Source: Golubevia sp. BC0850
Taxonomy: Eukaryota; Basidiomycota; Exobasidiomycetes; Golubeviales; Golubeviaceae
Assembly: GCA_012976225.1 (NCBI GenBank)
Contig: JAAVVG010000021.1
Location: 518,743-582,742, forward strand
Direction of reading: 5' to 3'
Length of the DNA stretch: 64,000 nucleotides
The position numbers were made by a program, and so were the translations under genes. Positions 1 through 11,400 of the stretch are shown here, in pieces (the first letter of the stretch is position 1; every line of letters starts with the position of its first letter). Below the pieces are notes generated by a model. It worked only from the letters and a program-made list of their open reading frames with translations. It searched no databases and was not told the DNA's origin.

Positions 1-775
1 CAAAGCTCCAGTAGATCTTCTATCTCTTCTTCCACCTCTTCTTCTTCTAATTCTGAGTTAATGAGATCTCCAATGCTAAGACTGAGCTTAGACAAGCTGC
101 CTCCAGTGAACTTGTTCATCTTTGCGATGAAGTTCTTGCACTCAAGCGAATTCCATCTTAAGATTCTCCATCTGTCTTTGATCACCGAAAATCTTCTTCC
201 CTCTTTTCCTTGCGAGACTACTGAGATCGGAAAGGGGATGGTGAAGCTGACCTCTCTCAAATCCTCGGTCAGCTCCTGCAGTTAACAAAGCACCTTCTAG
301 GACGACTTGGCTCAGAGGACTTTGATTTTTAGAATAACGGCACTCAGAAGAATCCGGTTTGGCATGAACAGAGAACTTTCCAATCTTGCCTTCACTTGCT
401 GCACAGAGCTCTTCGATCAGATGTTCGTACTTCCTCGAAGTGGCTTCCATTAGAGATTTGTAGGTCGGTCTCCATTCCTCGTAAAGATCAGGGTTGAGAA
501 ACTTTATTTCAAGAGGAGGTTAGGTCTAAATGAATCTCTTTATTTGGATGAGAGGAGAGCGAGGCTAGACGTTTCACCAGTTGAATCGTCTCTTCCTCGC
601 TGAGTGACTGCTTGAGCTCTGTAAGATCTAGGACTTGGTTGTTTGCTGCATCTCTCTTGATTGTACTTCTCCAATCAGTGCAGACGGCAGTGCATCTTGC
701 GATTTGAGCAGTGGTTAAGCGGGAGAAGAGATCGCAGATCATCTCTGAAGGGAGGCTCTTGATTGGATCCACCAT
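1..775 (-). pseudogene. F-box/LRR protein gene, copy A, 5' part only (cut by the window edge)
   Basis: Start ATG at 775-773. The first 88 codons encode an N-terminal F-box (begins MVDPIKSLPSEMI, then the typical TAVCTDWR segment). F-box proteins recruit targets to SCF ubiquitin ligases through Skp1. After a TGA near 509 the homologous reading continues in another frame (NPDLYEEWRPTYKSL, then a leucine-rich region), so either an intron I cannot place or a frameshift separates the blocks. The same change is present in copy C (45411-47862), with which this segment shares all but two of about 775 bases; one difference changes F-box residue Asp to Asn. The 3' half lies outside the window, so functionality cannot be judged. 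Confidence 0.6.
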
Positions 776-935
776 GACGCGATATTGTAGGCTGAAGAAC
801 AGTCAAGAAGAGCCCAGAATAGAATGAAAGGAAAGATAGAACCAAAGAGGAGGTGTTTGTGGTTCGAAGGAAAATGAGAACGAGCGAAGAAACTTCACCT
901 CATGCGTCTAGTCGAATACGTAGCCTGCTTTTCTC
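1..935. repeat. Segmental duplication, partner of 47088-48012
   Basis: Position x here corresponds to 47087+x. I compared the two copies line by line: two mismatches in positions 1-775, but about nine in the next 130-150 bases upstream of the start codon, and no clear match beyond about 935. Homology therefore covers the coding part plus a short upstream stretch, and it is much tighter inside the gene than outside it. Confidence 0.9.
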
Positions 936-1236
936 ACTAGCCCCTCAATTCTGCATCCCTCTTTTTTCGATCCTCTCTCTTCCACGTTGCTTATCCACAT
1001 CCCCAGAAGCTTCGTTGAAAGGTCCAATCATTCTCCTTGCTCTCGTGATAGATGCTCGGGAAAGAGACTCCGTTCCACGCACGACGTCTCAGTCGAAAAT
1101 GGCCCACGAGGTAAAGAGAAAATCTATGAGTATTTCCGAACAAGAGAAGAAAGATGAGATTTATTTACAATGCAGTTGATGATACAAATCGCCAATTGAG
1201 AAAGTTTGAACCGACCTCTCCCCATTCCTTCACCTC
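936..1236. other. Intergenic, no gene seen
   Basis: This lies between the start of F-box copy A and the 3' end of the DCAF-like gene. A plus-strand open frame of about 108 codons spans 853-1179, but it overlaps the duplicated upstream region, has no recognisable motif and starts with a non-ATG codon, so I do not call it. Confidence 0.5.
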
Positions 1237-4134
1237 TCAAGCTATGACGCACTCCTCCCCTTCCCCAACTTCTCCATCTCTAACCTGTTGCTGTAAGAAT
1301 TGAATCACTCTTCTAGTACTCAATCCACCACCAGCACCATCCCCTCCAGTTCTATTCAACGCCAGGTTCTTCCTGACAATCTCATCTTTTTCTCTCATTT
1401 TGTCTGTCAACCTCTTTCCACCAGGTTTGATAGGTCCAAAAATCCTAGGAGTGTCGTCTATTCCAGAGATAGCTATGAGAGGTAAACTTGGATGAGGTTG
1501 CATGACGTTGACCACTGAAGAATCACCTTCAAATATCCCTATCACTTCCGAAGTTTCCTTGTCGTAGATGAAGAAATTCCCATCATCAGATCCAGACAGA
1601 ATGAATTGATCCTTGTTTCCAAGAAAGTTGACGTCTTTGACTGTTTCTATGTTTCGATGTCCTTTGAAACAGTTACGTGGATAGACGTTCGGGACTTCTT
1701 TTGAAAAGTTTTCCTTCGACTTGGATTGCTTTCGAGAAGTTGAAGCTAAGGACGCTCTTGCGAAGACTCCATCTTGATCTGAGTCTTCTTCTTCTGATGT
1801 GGAGATTTCCGATGAACTTTCGATTGTTCCGAAAGCAGGGATTCCTTCTGATGTCCAAAAAGCGTCCTCCCCTTCGACTTCTTCGTCGGCATCTTCCTCT
1901 CCTTGGGATTCCGAATTCGAACACTCTTCCTCTACATCAACTTGTCCGGTCTCTTCATCTTCGGCGTTGCCTAGCTCCACATCAACCTCCATCTCTTCTT
2001 CTTCCTTGTCTTCCAATCGAGTTCTATCTTCGTTCCACCCAGTCCTGATTGCCTTCTCAGCCAGCTCCCAAATTCGATCCAGTATCTCATTCATCTGAGC
2101 CCTACTCTCCCAATCCAAAGCATGGATAGCTTCCTCTTCAAGGATTGAGATGATCTGTTCGACGGAATCTGAGTATGGACTCATGGGAGCCAAGATCATC
2201 TGGGCTTCGGATAGCTGAATCGGAGTGTCCTCGAGAGACACCAGAGCTTCACACAAAGCCAGAGAAACGATTGACTCCATGGTTCTACTTCCAATTGATG
2301 TCGAAGAAGAAGAAGTCTCCTGTTCATCGAATCTCAGGTGTCGACTTTTGGCTTTCTTCTTTTCGGTCTTTTGAAGAGCAGAGATTTCCACCAATTTGAT
2401 CCTCAGATCTTGAAGTTGAGCAGTTGAAAGTGGATTCGACCTAGGGAAGAGGCTCGAAAGGAGTTCCTCCCGAAGATGATTCAGTCGAGTTGAGTTTGGA
2501 TCCGAAGGAAGCTCTCCATGAGAATCGGATTGGACTTGACGATTCGTAGTTCGAGACGAGAAGTTGAGTTGACGATTGTCTTCTCCCGGAGGATCAGAGA
2601 GTTTGAATCGATAAATCGCGTCACTTGAGTAGGAAAGGATGAGCTGACGATAGTTGAAGAAAGGACGTTAGCTATCAGCTTTTTTTTGACTTTCTGATGA
2701 ACGGTGAACGGTCTTTCAGTACTCACCTCTTCATCAACATTCGAGCTTAACTTGGCGGCAGTAACATGAGAGTTCCTGAACCTAGCTTTAGCTCTTGCTT
2801 CTCTCCTCTTTCTTTTCTTTAATCTCTCTTCATCTCCATCTTTTTCTCTATCATCTTCCTCTGACTCTTCATCTTCTTCCTCTTCATCTCCAAAGCCATC
2901 TTCAGGAATTCCAAATCTTCTAACACATTTAGTCACCATTCCCTCATCATTCTCATCTAATCTCATCCCCCAGTCTTTCTTCAATAAGCTTGGAATCATT
3001 CTTCGATCTTGAAGATAAGCATAAGGAGAGGTTCCAGCCGCAACGAACAACCAAGGACTTAGTTTGGAGACCGAAATTGAATAGAGAGAAAATGGGAATG
3101 AAACTAGAGGTGTAGGACATCTACTTGAACCTGAGGAATCGCATTCATGCTGATAAGCGATCAGGAGAGTCAGCACCATCACCAGAGCAGAGCAAGGGTT
3201 ACAATTTATGCTCACCTTCAATCTCAAATCAACCTGTCTGACATCTCCTTCTTCACCGCAGGTGAGAAAAGTCTCTGGACTGAACTCAGTTGCAATCCTT
3301 TTCACTCTACCTCGATGACATCTGAAGATTTTGACGCATGTTCCTGATTCTTCTGAGTAGACCTGATGAGAAGAGCCTGATTTCAAAGTTCTTTGAGTCG
3401 GGAAACCAGAATTCAGATCGAAGACTCTGACTTGACGATCTCCTGCTGCTGTGAAGAGTTTGGTGGAAGAGGATTGAGGTGCGAACTTGATTGAGAAGAT
3501 GTTGGCTCTGTGACCCTGAGAAGTAGAATTGAAAGTGTAAATACCGAACGAGGTGAGAAGGAAAGTAAAGAATCCAAGGGGACGAAGAGTGAGTGAGATA
3601 AGCTCGACGGGAGGCCTTAATTGCCTCTATCCCTCTCTTACACCTCATGACTGGCAATCTGAATTTGACTCGTGTACTCACAGTTTCAATCACAGTCTTA
3701 ACACCCATTCCAATCTTCGGACAATCCTTCTCTGGGTCATCTTCTTGTTCTATCTGTCCTCTTCCATTCCTTTCAACTACTCCTCTCTCTTCTGGACTAC
3801 TTGGGGACCTGACACCATTCCTATTGGGACTGTGATACTGATCTGTTCCCATTTCCCATAAGATGACAGTTCTATCATCGCTACCTGTAGCTAAAAGATG
3901 ACCATCTTGATTCCAGTCCAACGCATTGACGCAACCTGAATGACCGACTAATTCCTCTGTTGCTGAATTGTAAGATCCTAAAGTTGAGATTCTATCCAAT
4001 CTTGAAATGATTGAAGGAGTGAAAGAAGTGTAAGTTGAAGGTATCAGAGCCGAAGGTTGAGATCGAATTCGAAGATTGTGGAGTAGATTGGAGTGACTGC
4101 GACTGTGAGATGAGGTAGGTTGGAAGGACGTCAT
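1237..4134 (-). CDS. WD40-repeat protein of the DCAF5/6/8 type (CUL4-DDB1 substrate receptor-like)
   Basis: Four exons in coding order: 4134-3682, 3515-3216, 3149-2727 and 2643-1237, giving 860 residues with all junctions in phase 0. The first WD repeat is near residue 63 (GHSGCVNALDW, LLATGSDDRTVILWE), followed by GHRANIFSIKF, then FVAAGTSPYAYLQDRRM, which is diagnostic for this family. A final WD unit lies near residue 713 (GHRNIETVKDVNF, SGSDDGNFFIYDK, QPHPSLPLIAISGID) and is close to human DCAF6. Long acidic and basic low-complexity stretches interrupt the propeller in exons 3 and 4. In animals such proteins bind DDB1 and present substrates to CUL4 ligases; that role here is inferred from family only. 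The exact DCAF orthologue is uncertain. Confidence 0.85.
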
Positions 4135-4344
4135 GGCTGGAGTTTATCTTGAATTTTGAGATCTTTCTGCAGTGGTTATCCAATTACCATGACTTGAAAT
4201 TAAGGCCCCAGATAGAGGTCACCTGGTTAAGCTGTGGTCTTAGAGGGAACAAGAGATTCTAATCTTTCCCTCTTTCCTCTCAACCTTTCACCCACTCATT
4301 CAACTTTTTACGACCTCTCTCTCCTTCACTGAAACTAATCAACC
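4135..4344. promoter_or_regulatory. Divergent promoter region between the DCAF-like gene and prefoldin 6
   Basis: A 210-base gap separates the two start codons, with pyrimidine-rich sequence just ahead of the prefoldin ATG. No individual factor site can be named from sequence alone. Confidence 0.4.
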
Positions 4345-5529
4345 ATGTCCTCAAGCAAAGTCGAAACTCTTCAAGCCAACCTAAACGCAGCAGGTCAAGC
4401 TTACCAGAAACTTCAGGAAGGTAAGTGTTCCCTCCTCTCCGTTTCATCCACCACCAATCACTGATCGACCTCTTCCTTCTCCCTCCCCAACAGGTCTTGG
4501 CAAACAAGTTGAAATCCAACAAAGATTAGATTCTCAGTTAAACGAAACAACGGGAGTCGAAAAAGAATTTGGAAAGCTGGAAGATGGAGATGAGATCTTC
4601 AAACTGATGGGTCCGGTTCTGGTCAAGCAGGAATTGGGTGAAGCAAAGATCAATGTGGAGAAGAGAGTTGAATACATCCAAGCTGAGTTGTGAGTCTGGG
4701 GGCTCGAAGGGGGAGAGAAGTGTAATGAGGCCGGGGAGAGGGAATGAGTGGGTCAGAGCAAAGGAAGAGTAGGATGAATCTTTGAAGGAGAGACAATGCA
4801 AAAACAAAGACTTGTATAGAGTCTGAAATTGATCTTTGCAAATCTTCGGTCAAAGCCCTTGATCAGTTGGAAAGCTCAGAAAGAAGAGGCAGCTGCAGCC
4901 ACTCAGCTCGAGCCCTGGACCTTCCACTTCTCCCTGTGCCTACTAAAGATCTCGGTACAAAGTCACAACTTCAAAATGCTACTCGAAACTTAGTCTTTAC
5001 TCCAAAGCTGCTGTTCGCTTTAGAGAACTAGCTTAGTGACTCTAATCTGACACTTCAACTATCTCTACCCCTTCTCCCTCTCTCATTTTCCTCCCTCTCA
5101 GAGCTCGAGTGGAAAAGCAAATCCAAGAAACCAACGATGAAAGTGAAAAGAAGAAGATGGAGGTGAGTTCCTCGATTACTTCTTCTGATCTTGCGTCTCT
5201 CGAGAGTTGTGACGAATTTTCAGGCCTCGAGGATCCCTCTCAAGTGCTGAGTCTGAGTCTCTTGAAATCTTCTAACTCAGGATTTCGAGACTTTTAGTGT
5301 TTTGCTACTTCTCCTTTCTGGAGACTTTTGACTGACTCTCCTCTTTTTCGTCACTCAATCTCTCTTGCCTCGTCTCTCTATACCGCCTCTACTTCCAAAA
5401 TGCATGCCACTCTTTCTCATCAAGATCATGACGATTCAAAACAAACTTCAAGATATCGCGGAAGGAGAAGATGGAGAAGGTCATGCTAATGGAGTTACTA
5501 ATGGAAATGGAGTTTCGGTTGGGGCTTGA
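4345..5529 (+). CDS. YKE2: Prefoldin subunit 6 (beta-type)
   Basis: Exons 4345-4420, 4494-4689, 5102-5162 and 5425-5529 give 145 residues, the usual length for prefoldin 6. The signature GPVLVKQELGEAK is followed by VEKRVEYIQAEL, and a second heptad-rich helix ends in IMTIQNKLQDIAEGE. Together they form the two-helix coiled coil of a beta prefoldin. The hexameric prefoldin complex hands unfolded actin and tubulin to the TRiC chaperonin in the cytosol. The second intron is 412 bases, long for this window; the others are 73 and 262. The start ATG is the first in frame after the divergent gap with the DCAF-like gene. Confidence 0.92.
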
Positions 5530-5886
5530 GAGTCTGAGCAGATGAGTTTGGAGCATGCATAAGGCAAGCACTAAGGTGAAAATGAACTCGGACTTGTACA
5601 GAGAGAAGAGAGTGGGAGGAAGGTAATGAACAATGCTTTTTGACGACTCTTGAAGTGAGGAGTGAGTGAGTGGGGGAAGGAGAAATTAAGAGCTGAAAGC
5701 GGACAAAGAAAAATACAGAAGATTGGCTTTCTGAAGATGGTTCTGGCCTTATACTTGAAGTCGAGAAACTTGAAAGAGGAGATATTCCAGAGGGAATATA
5801 AAAAGGGAAAAATGAGGGCAGAGAGACTGATGAGCAAGATCGGGTCAAGAAGCAAGATGGAAGCAACCGATCTTTGTGCTCTTCAG
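5530..5886. other. Intergenic, no gene seen
   Basis: This is the 3' flank of prefoldin 6 and of the BTB copy, which converge here. Several open frames cross it but none has a motif or credible splice structure. Confidence 0.5.
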
Positions 5887-6785
5887 TCACCCATCTAAGC
5901 ATGAATGATCATTTGAGCTCCTGCAGACCCTTATACTCAAGGGCAAGGAGAGGGCTGTGTCGCTGGCGCGACCAGGATCACGCCAACGCGCTGGGAGCCA
6001 ACTGCAAGTCCGTCTTCTTTGCGCGTTAAGCCTATTGCATACCAATAGGTCAGCGCAGTTTGATAATTCAAGCTCGTAGCTAAGTTGGTAATTCTGAAGC
6101 TTGTATCTCAGGGCGGCCAAGTTCCTAGAGGATCTGAGACAGGGACAGGTGTTTGAGGTCACCTTCTCGGCTACGTCTACTATGATCGATTCACTTCGAC
6201 GTCTGAAGACCTGGAGAGGAATGAGATGTTGATGGAGGTCCACAAAATCCAAATGGTCTTTACTTAGAGCTGCCAGTAGCTCTGGAATTGGGAAAGTCAT
6301 CTTGGCGCGAGGCTTCTGAGTTCTTGCTTCTCCTGACGGTCGGCGATGATAAAGAATCTCATGATGTTATGGCTATCCCATCCATCTGCTTGAAAGCCAT
6401 TCTAGTTGGTCTTGCTGAAAGCGTGAGCTCCGAAGAATCACTAAAACTTCAAAAAAATGAACGTTGAGACGATTTCGGCTTGGTACTTCTCAGCTGCTTC
6501 TAGAAGGGCTACAAATGAGACGGCTTTTAGGTTTTGAAGCTCAATTGGACGTTCGACTAACCATTCCATGACGTTTAAAGCCTCGAAGAGTTTGATGAGT
6601 AGTTCTGAGTCTTCAGACAGGGTGACAGTCTCTGCCTTGTGACTCTCTCCAACCCTGATCATGTCTTTCCAAACTTTACTTTGCTCTGCTCTTGCTTTGC
6701 TGATACTGAAAAGTTTCTCATCTGAAGATTTGAAGATCAGATCTTTGATTTCTCCGTCTAGCTTTAAGTCGATTTCTTGAGACAT
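5887..6785 (-). pseudogene. BTB/POZ domain protein, copy A, frameshifted
   Basis: ATG at 6785-6783 opens a BTB domain (MSQEIDLKLDGEI, then SKVWKDMI and LLEAAEKYQAEIV). BTB domains dimerise and often serve as CUL3 adaptors. Downstream exon-like sequence reads GWDSHNIMRFFIIADRQEK and then LRSLA, where one base is missing compared with the copy at 63.4-64.0 kb (CTCGC-GCC here, CTCGCTGCC there). The result is an immediate TGA. Beyond that point the expected frame stays open to 5887 (MTFPIPELLAALSKDHL, HQHLIPLQVFRRR). The intron between the BTB exon and the next block is not resolved. The single missing base could also be an assembly error. Confidence 0.6.
6301..6511. repeat. Near-identical block shared with 63785-64000
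   Basis: The two blocks differ at only about five or six positions over some 212 bases, while sequence further 3' in the gene (below 6300, below 63785) drops to roughly 60-70 percent similarity by eye. The match continues up to the right window edge and probably beyond it. Confidence 0.85.
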
Positions 6786-6819
6786 GGTGATGGTTGGAAG
6801 GGAAGAGAGGCTCAAAGAC

Positions 6820-7860
6820 TGAGTGTCGCCATGCCGGTCTCTGAAGAAACTAAAGGTGTGGGGATAGTTAGGAGTCTCTCGAGTCCGTTCGAGCTCCTTG
6901 ATTCTTTCTCAGCTAGAAATCTTTCCATCTTCCTCAGTTCCTCCAGTTTGGTTAATCTGCTCAGTCAATTCAAGTTTCCAAACCTCAAGCATCTGTCCAT
7001 TAGGTTCACTCCAATCACATCGGGATCTTTATTCAACGTATTGCTTTCTGCCGGTCAATCTTTAGAGACGATGGTGCTACATAACAACAAGCCTGAATTG
7101 AGCATTTATGGAAGGAGGCGATCAGAACAGCTTATTCCTACCAATGAGGGAGTTTTGTCCTTTCCAAACCTCAACGTTCTAAAGCCCTCACTCACCAAAA
7201 GTCAGTTCCATCATCCACTTCTTTGTCAATGCTCGGTTTGGAAAGGTCTCGGGACTGTTCCTAGGTGATGCAAAAAGTACAAAAGAGGTTATTCCTATCA
7301 TAAACTCTATTTCTCCGTCATTAACAAGGCTCGGTTTGTGGAGTTGTGAAGGTGAAGACGAAGAAGAAGCAGGTTTAGAGAAAAGAGCAAATACTTTTCC
7401 ATCGTCAACAAGCCTTGACATGAACTCCTGCTCTCTATCAATCAACGAATACTTTCTTCGAGAATGCCACTATCCAACGCTTTCAGACCTTGAAATGAAA
7501 AGATACTTCTTCGTGGCCAGCACTCCCGATGTACCTTTTAATCAAATTCTAGATTTAATCAAAGCTTCCTCACAGACTTTACAGAAGTTGGTCTTGAGAA
7601 CTAAGTTCGGGAAGGAGGAAAAGAGATGGAGATATCAGAAGTTCCGATCATCCTTCCAAGCCTTAAGCATACGAGTCTGGGAAAGCTTGGATTCAACCAT
7701 TCGGAATCTATGGTCACCAGATTCAGCTTCCCTCAACTTTCAAGTTTGACTTCCATGCTCGAGGGAGAAAAATTGAATTAAATTATCCTACTCCTCAAGA
7801 ACTCTGCTCCAAATTTTAAAACGCATACTCGTGGATGGGAATGAAACTCAAAGCACTCTA
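6820..7860 (+). pseudogene. F-box/LRR protein gene, copy B, 3' fragment
   Basis: This is homologous to 45410-46440 of copy C in opposite orientation: leucine-rich units such as LVNLLSQFKFPNLKHLSI and the RRRSEQLIPTNEGVLSFPNL block, then ASTPDVPFNQILDLI. No F-box half is present. After FPNLNVLK the frame is broken by a tandem duplication of TCAC near 7187-7197 relative to copy C. Similarity to C continues in another frame and then weakens towards 7860. The fragment begins about 35 bases from the BTB start codon. It is almost certainly non-coding now. Confidence 0.75.
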
Positions 7861-8455
7861 GGTGGGGTCAATGGAGAAGGAGAATAGAGAGATTGGGGGA
7901 AGGGATTCTGGAATGGGGTCTGGAAAAGACGGCTATGAGGTGATTGAAAGGATAGAAGTGGGAGAGAGGTCACCTTTCTCGTCTTTGTAAATAACAAGAA
8001 GTCATTCTTTCTGTTCTTAGATCGTTTCCGCTCAACTCGATACACTGGACTGACGGCTTTTTGAACTTAACTGTCTTGAAAGAGCCTTTGGAAGGACTTG
8101 ACTATCGAACCCTGAAAGTGGCTGTTGACACTTCTTCTCGCAATAGGGTGAAGAGGAGAAAGAGGAAGCATTGACCTGGGCAACTGCAGTGGGTCCAGTG
8201 GCCGAAAGAAAGATTTGTCATGCATGAATTTGATTCAAGAGAAAGAAGAGGGAAGGGGTTGAATGTCTACGAGTACAGGATGAAGGTGGAGACCGAAAAT
8301 ATCTACTATCAAGGGAGGAGCGAGACAAAGAGAGAGCAAAAACAAGCCGATAAAGTTACTGGAAAGAATTGAAGTGAAAGTGAGATCGAGGATGGAATTC
8401 AAAGTGCAAAGAGGTGAAGAACTCCAAATCAACAACAGCTTGGCGATTTGACTAC
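7861..8455. other. Intergenic, no confident gene
   Basis: This is the 3' flank of the F-box fragment and of SWI1. One short open stretch at about 8022-8174 on the plus strand (TDGFLNLTVLKEPLEGLDYR, ending in a basic RRKRKH tail) follows an acceptor-like CTTAG. It may be an old exon remnant; I see no matching upstream exon. Confidence 0.4.
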
Positions 8456-11400
8456 TCATCTACAACCTTGCATCTCTTGCAGATCTACTAGAAGTCTAGG
8501 GTCGATGTTTTTCTTGGATATATCCTTGATTTGATCGTACATCCCTACTAAGAGTCCACCATTGCTGCTGTTGTTCTTTTCTTTCTCCTTCTCCATTTCC
8601 GCCCCGAGTTGATCTTCAAGTCCCATCCCCATTCCCAACAGAGGCAGAGATCCAAGAGTATCTGGACATTTATCTAAAAGTTTCAAAAATTCTACCATCC
8701 GTGTGATAAGGTTTTGAAAGGTATTGCTTCGCCAATCGGGATAAGCAGAAGTTAATTGTTTGATGAGATGCATTAGAACTCCAGATAAGACCCCACCCAA
8801 TTGCTTTCTAATTTTCTTCTTAAGATTTTGATTTGCTAAGAAAACCAGAGAATACATTGATTGAACTACTCTTTGGAGGTGTCCAGTCCAAGAATCCGCA
8901 CCTAGAAGCATTAAATCAGCGGTCTCGATTGGTAACCTTCTAAGTAAAGTCATCAAGAGTTCGATAATTTCTTCGTCTTTGAAAAGTGTCGAGAAGACTT
9001 CTCGATTTTGATCCGGTTGAGAGATCTTTGTAAAAGCACCGAGAGCCAGATCGAGATGAAAGGGAACTCTTCTCTCTAATATACTCATAGGCAGAATTGC
9101 TCCAGGTAGCAAAGACGGATGTTGAATGTGAGGTCCGACGTAAACCTGTTTTGAAGTCGGATCTTGGAGAGTCGAATCATCTAGGATGAAAGATCGTAGT
9201 AGTCGCCAGAGAGTTAACACCGCTGAGAGAGATCTGCCGGTCAAAGAGAGAGATTCGTCTCCTATCTGCGAAAGCATTTGCACGACTTCTTTTCTAATTT
9301 TGAATTGTTCGTATGTCGTGAATACTGTCGCAGGTCTGTAGACGATTGAGGTCTCTTGAGAGTTCCCACTCGTCTCTCCCGCTTCCTTCGAAGCTTTCTC
9401 TAAATTTGATCGGATTTCTTCCCACTTTTCGACGTCCTTTTCTCCCTCTTCAATTAGACTTGCGATCACATCCCAGAATCTTGGATGACCGGAAAGAAAG
9501 TTCTTGTTGTCTTCCTGAATGATTGCATTTGAAAAGATGTTGAGAACGACTTTGGAGATAGCAGCTTTCGAATTGAGAGATCTTTCAACTTTCATGGAGT
9601 TGAAGTAGTCACTGGTGGATATCGACTGACTTGTGGATGTTACGATTGAAAGAGGAGTTGAGCTGGAAGAAGAAGATGATAGAGCTGAAGTTGGAGCGGA
9701 ATCATTCTGTGCTTCCACCTCGGAGACCTTCTCGATCGGAGGATCGACTGTTGTTGCATCTTGCTGTCCGAATCCGCTTGCTTCCTTCAGCATCCCAAAA
9801 CAATTCGTAGAATCGAGACTTGCATTCCCTTGTAGTCTATCGAATCTTTTCCACATTCGCATTTCTCCCTCATCTTCTTCGGCAGCTTGCAGCCAGTCTC
9901 CATAGAGCCAATCTTGGACCTTCCTTGACGTCTGTGGTCTAGGTGACTCTTTGCTAGAGGTGGATTGAGATTGATTCGAGGATCCTGCCTCATCTCCCGA
10001 AGTGATCTCTGAACCTTCTCTCCAACTGTTCTCAATGAGTAGATCCAGCAATTCGTCCGTCAGGTCCTCGCAAGGCTCGAGATGGAATCTGAAGCCTCTA
10101 GGAGCTCCGACACCAGAAGTTAAGATGAGCAAAGTGTTGAGTGCAATCGTAACTTCGACTTCGAGACGAGACTTGAGTGAAAGGATTAAGTTTGAAATGT
10201 CGACTAGACCTGTGAGAGACGGGTGAGGTTGAAAAGGAACAAGTCAGCCATCCGCATAGACCTCCAACGCTATCTCATCGATGTTAGACTCACCGAGTTC
10301 TCCGATTCCTCTGGGAGCCTTTCCTCTACCTGTCCCGATAGCCTCCAGCCTCTCACCCCTACCCTCGGCCTTTGGCAAACCAGTTCTTGGATCGGCCCCC
10401 CAAATTTCCCCCTCTTTGTTCCTCCAATCTTCTGACGTCCAAAGTTCTTTTTCAGAATACATCAGAGCTTGTCGTTCCCGTTCCTTGTCCCAAGAAATCG
10501 AATTCATCCCGTTGATGTCAAGACCACCGAAGGTGGAGACTTCTCGAATGGTAGGGATGTAAGAGATGGAATATTCTGAAGGTTCTGAAGAGGCTTGAGG
10601 AGTCGGAAGAAGTGAAATTGAGCTGCCGGAAGGAGATTGAGCAGACAAAGGATTTGAAGACGTCGTTTGACCCAATTGTTGTTGCTGGAGCTGATATTGT
10701 TGCTGTAATCTTTGAAGCTGAATATTCATAGTCTGAGCTTGTCTGACTAGGAAGGTAGCTTGCTCTTTCTGCAGCGGAGACAGGTTCGTTGATTGACTCT
10801 TCAGGGCTTGAATCGCTGAACTTGCTTGAGGGGCTACTTGGGCGTACTTTTGTTGAAGTGCTGCGATAGCTTGAGGTAGGGAGACGTTCGGAGGAAGATT
10901 GATTCCAGTAGCTGGAAAATTAGAGGGGCTGCTTGAGGGTATTGAAGGTTGTTGAGGTTGTTGAGGTTGTTGAGCTTGTTGAGGTTGTTGAGGTTGAGAG
11001 GGGACTTGGGAGTTGAAAGGAGAGGCGGCAGCTGAAGGTGGAAGGTTCGGATTTGGTCCTGTTTGAGGGGTCGGCGGTTCTTAGAGAAGAAAGTGATGAA
11101 GTTGGAATTAGTTCTATGGCACGCAAAGTATTCAATGACCTACAAGCCATCATCACGCATGCATCCGAATTCCGACTCACCTTTCGAAGCCTTCTCTTTG
11201 AGTTTATCATCTGCCTTTTCCTCATCTTCCGCCTTTCCGTTCTCTGTCTTCGGTTTCTTGCTTTCTTCTGCATTCCCATCCTTGTTAGCAGTTGAAGAGC
11301 CAATGGTATCATCTCTAGCTCTTTTCCTAGGTCTCCCTCTTCCTCTCTTGACAGGAGCATCAGGCTCTGCGCTTCCCTTGGATTCTTCCTCCTTCACTTC

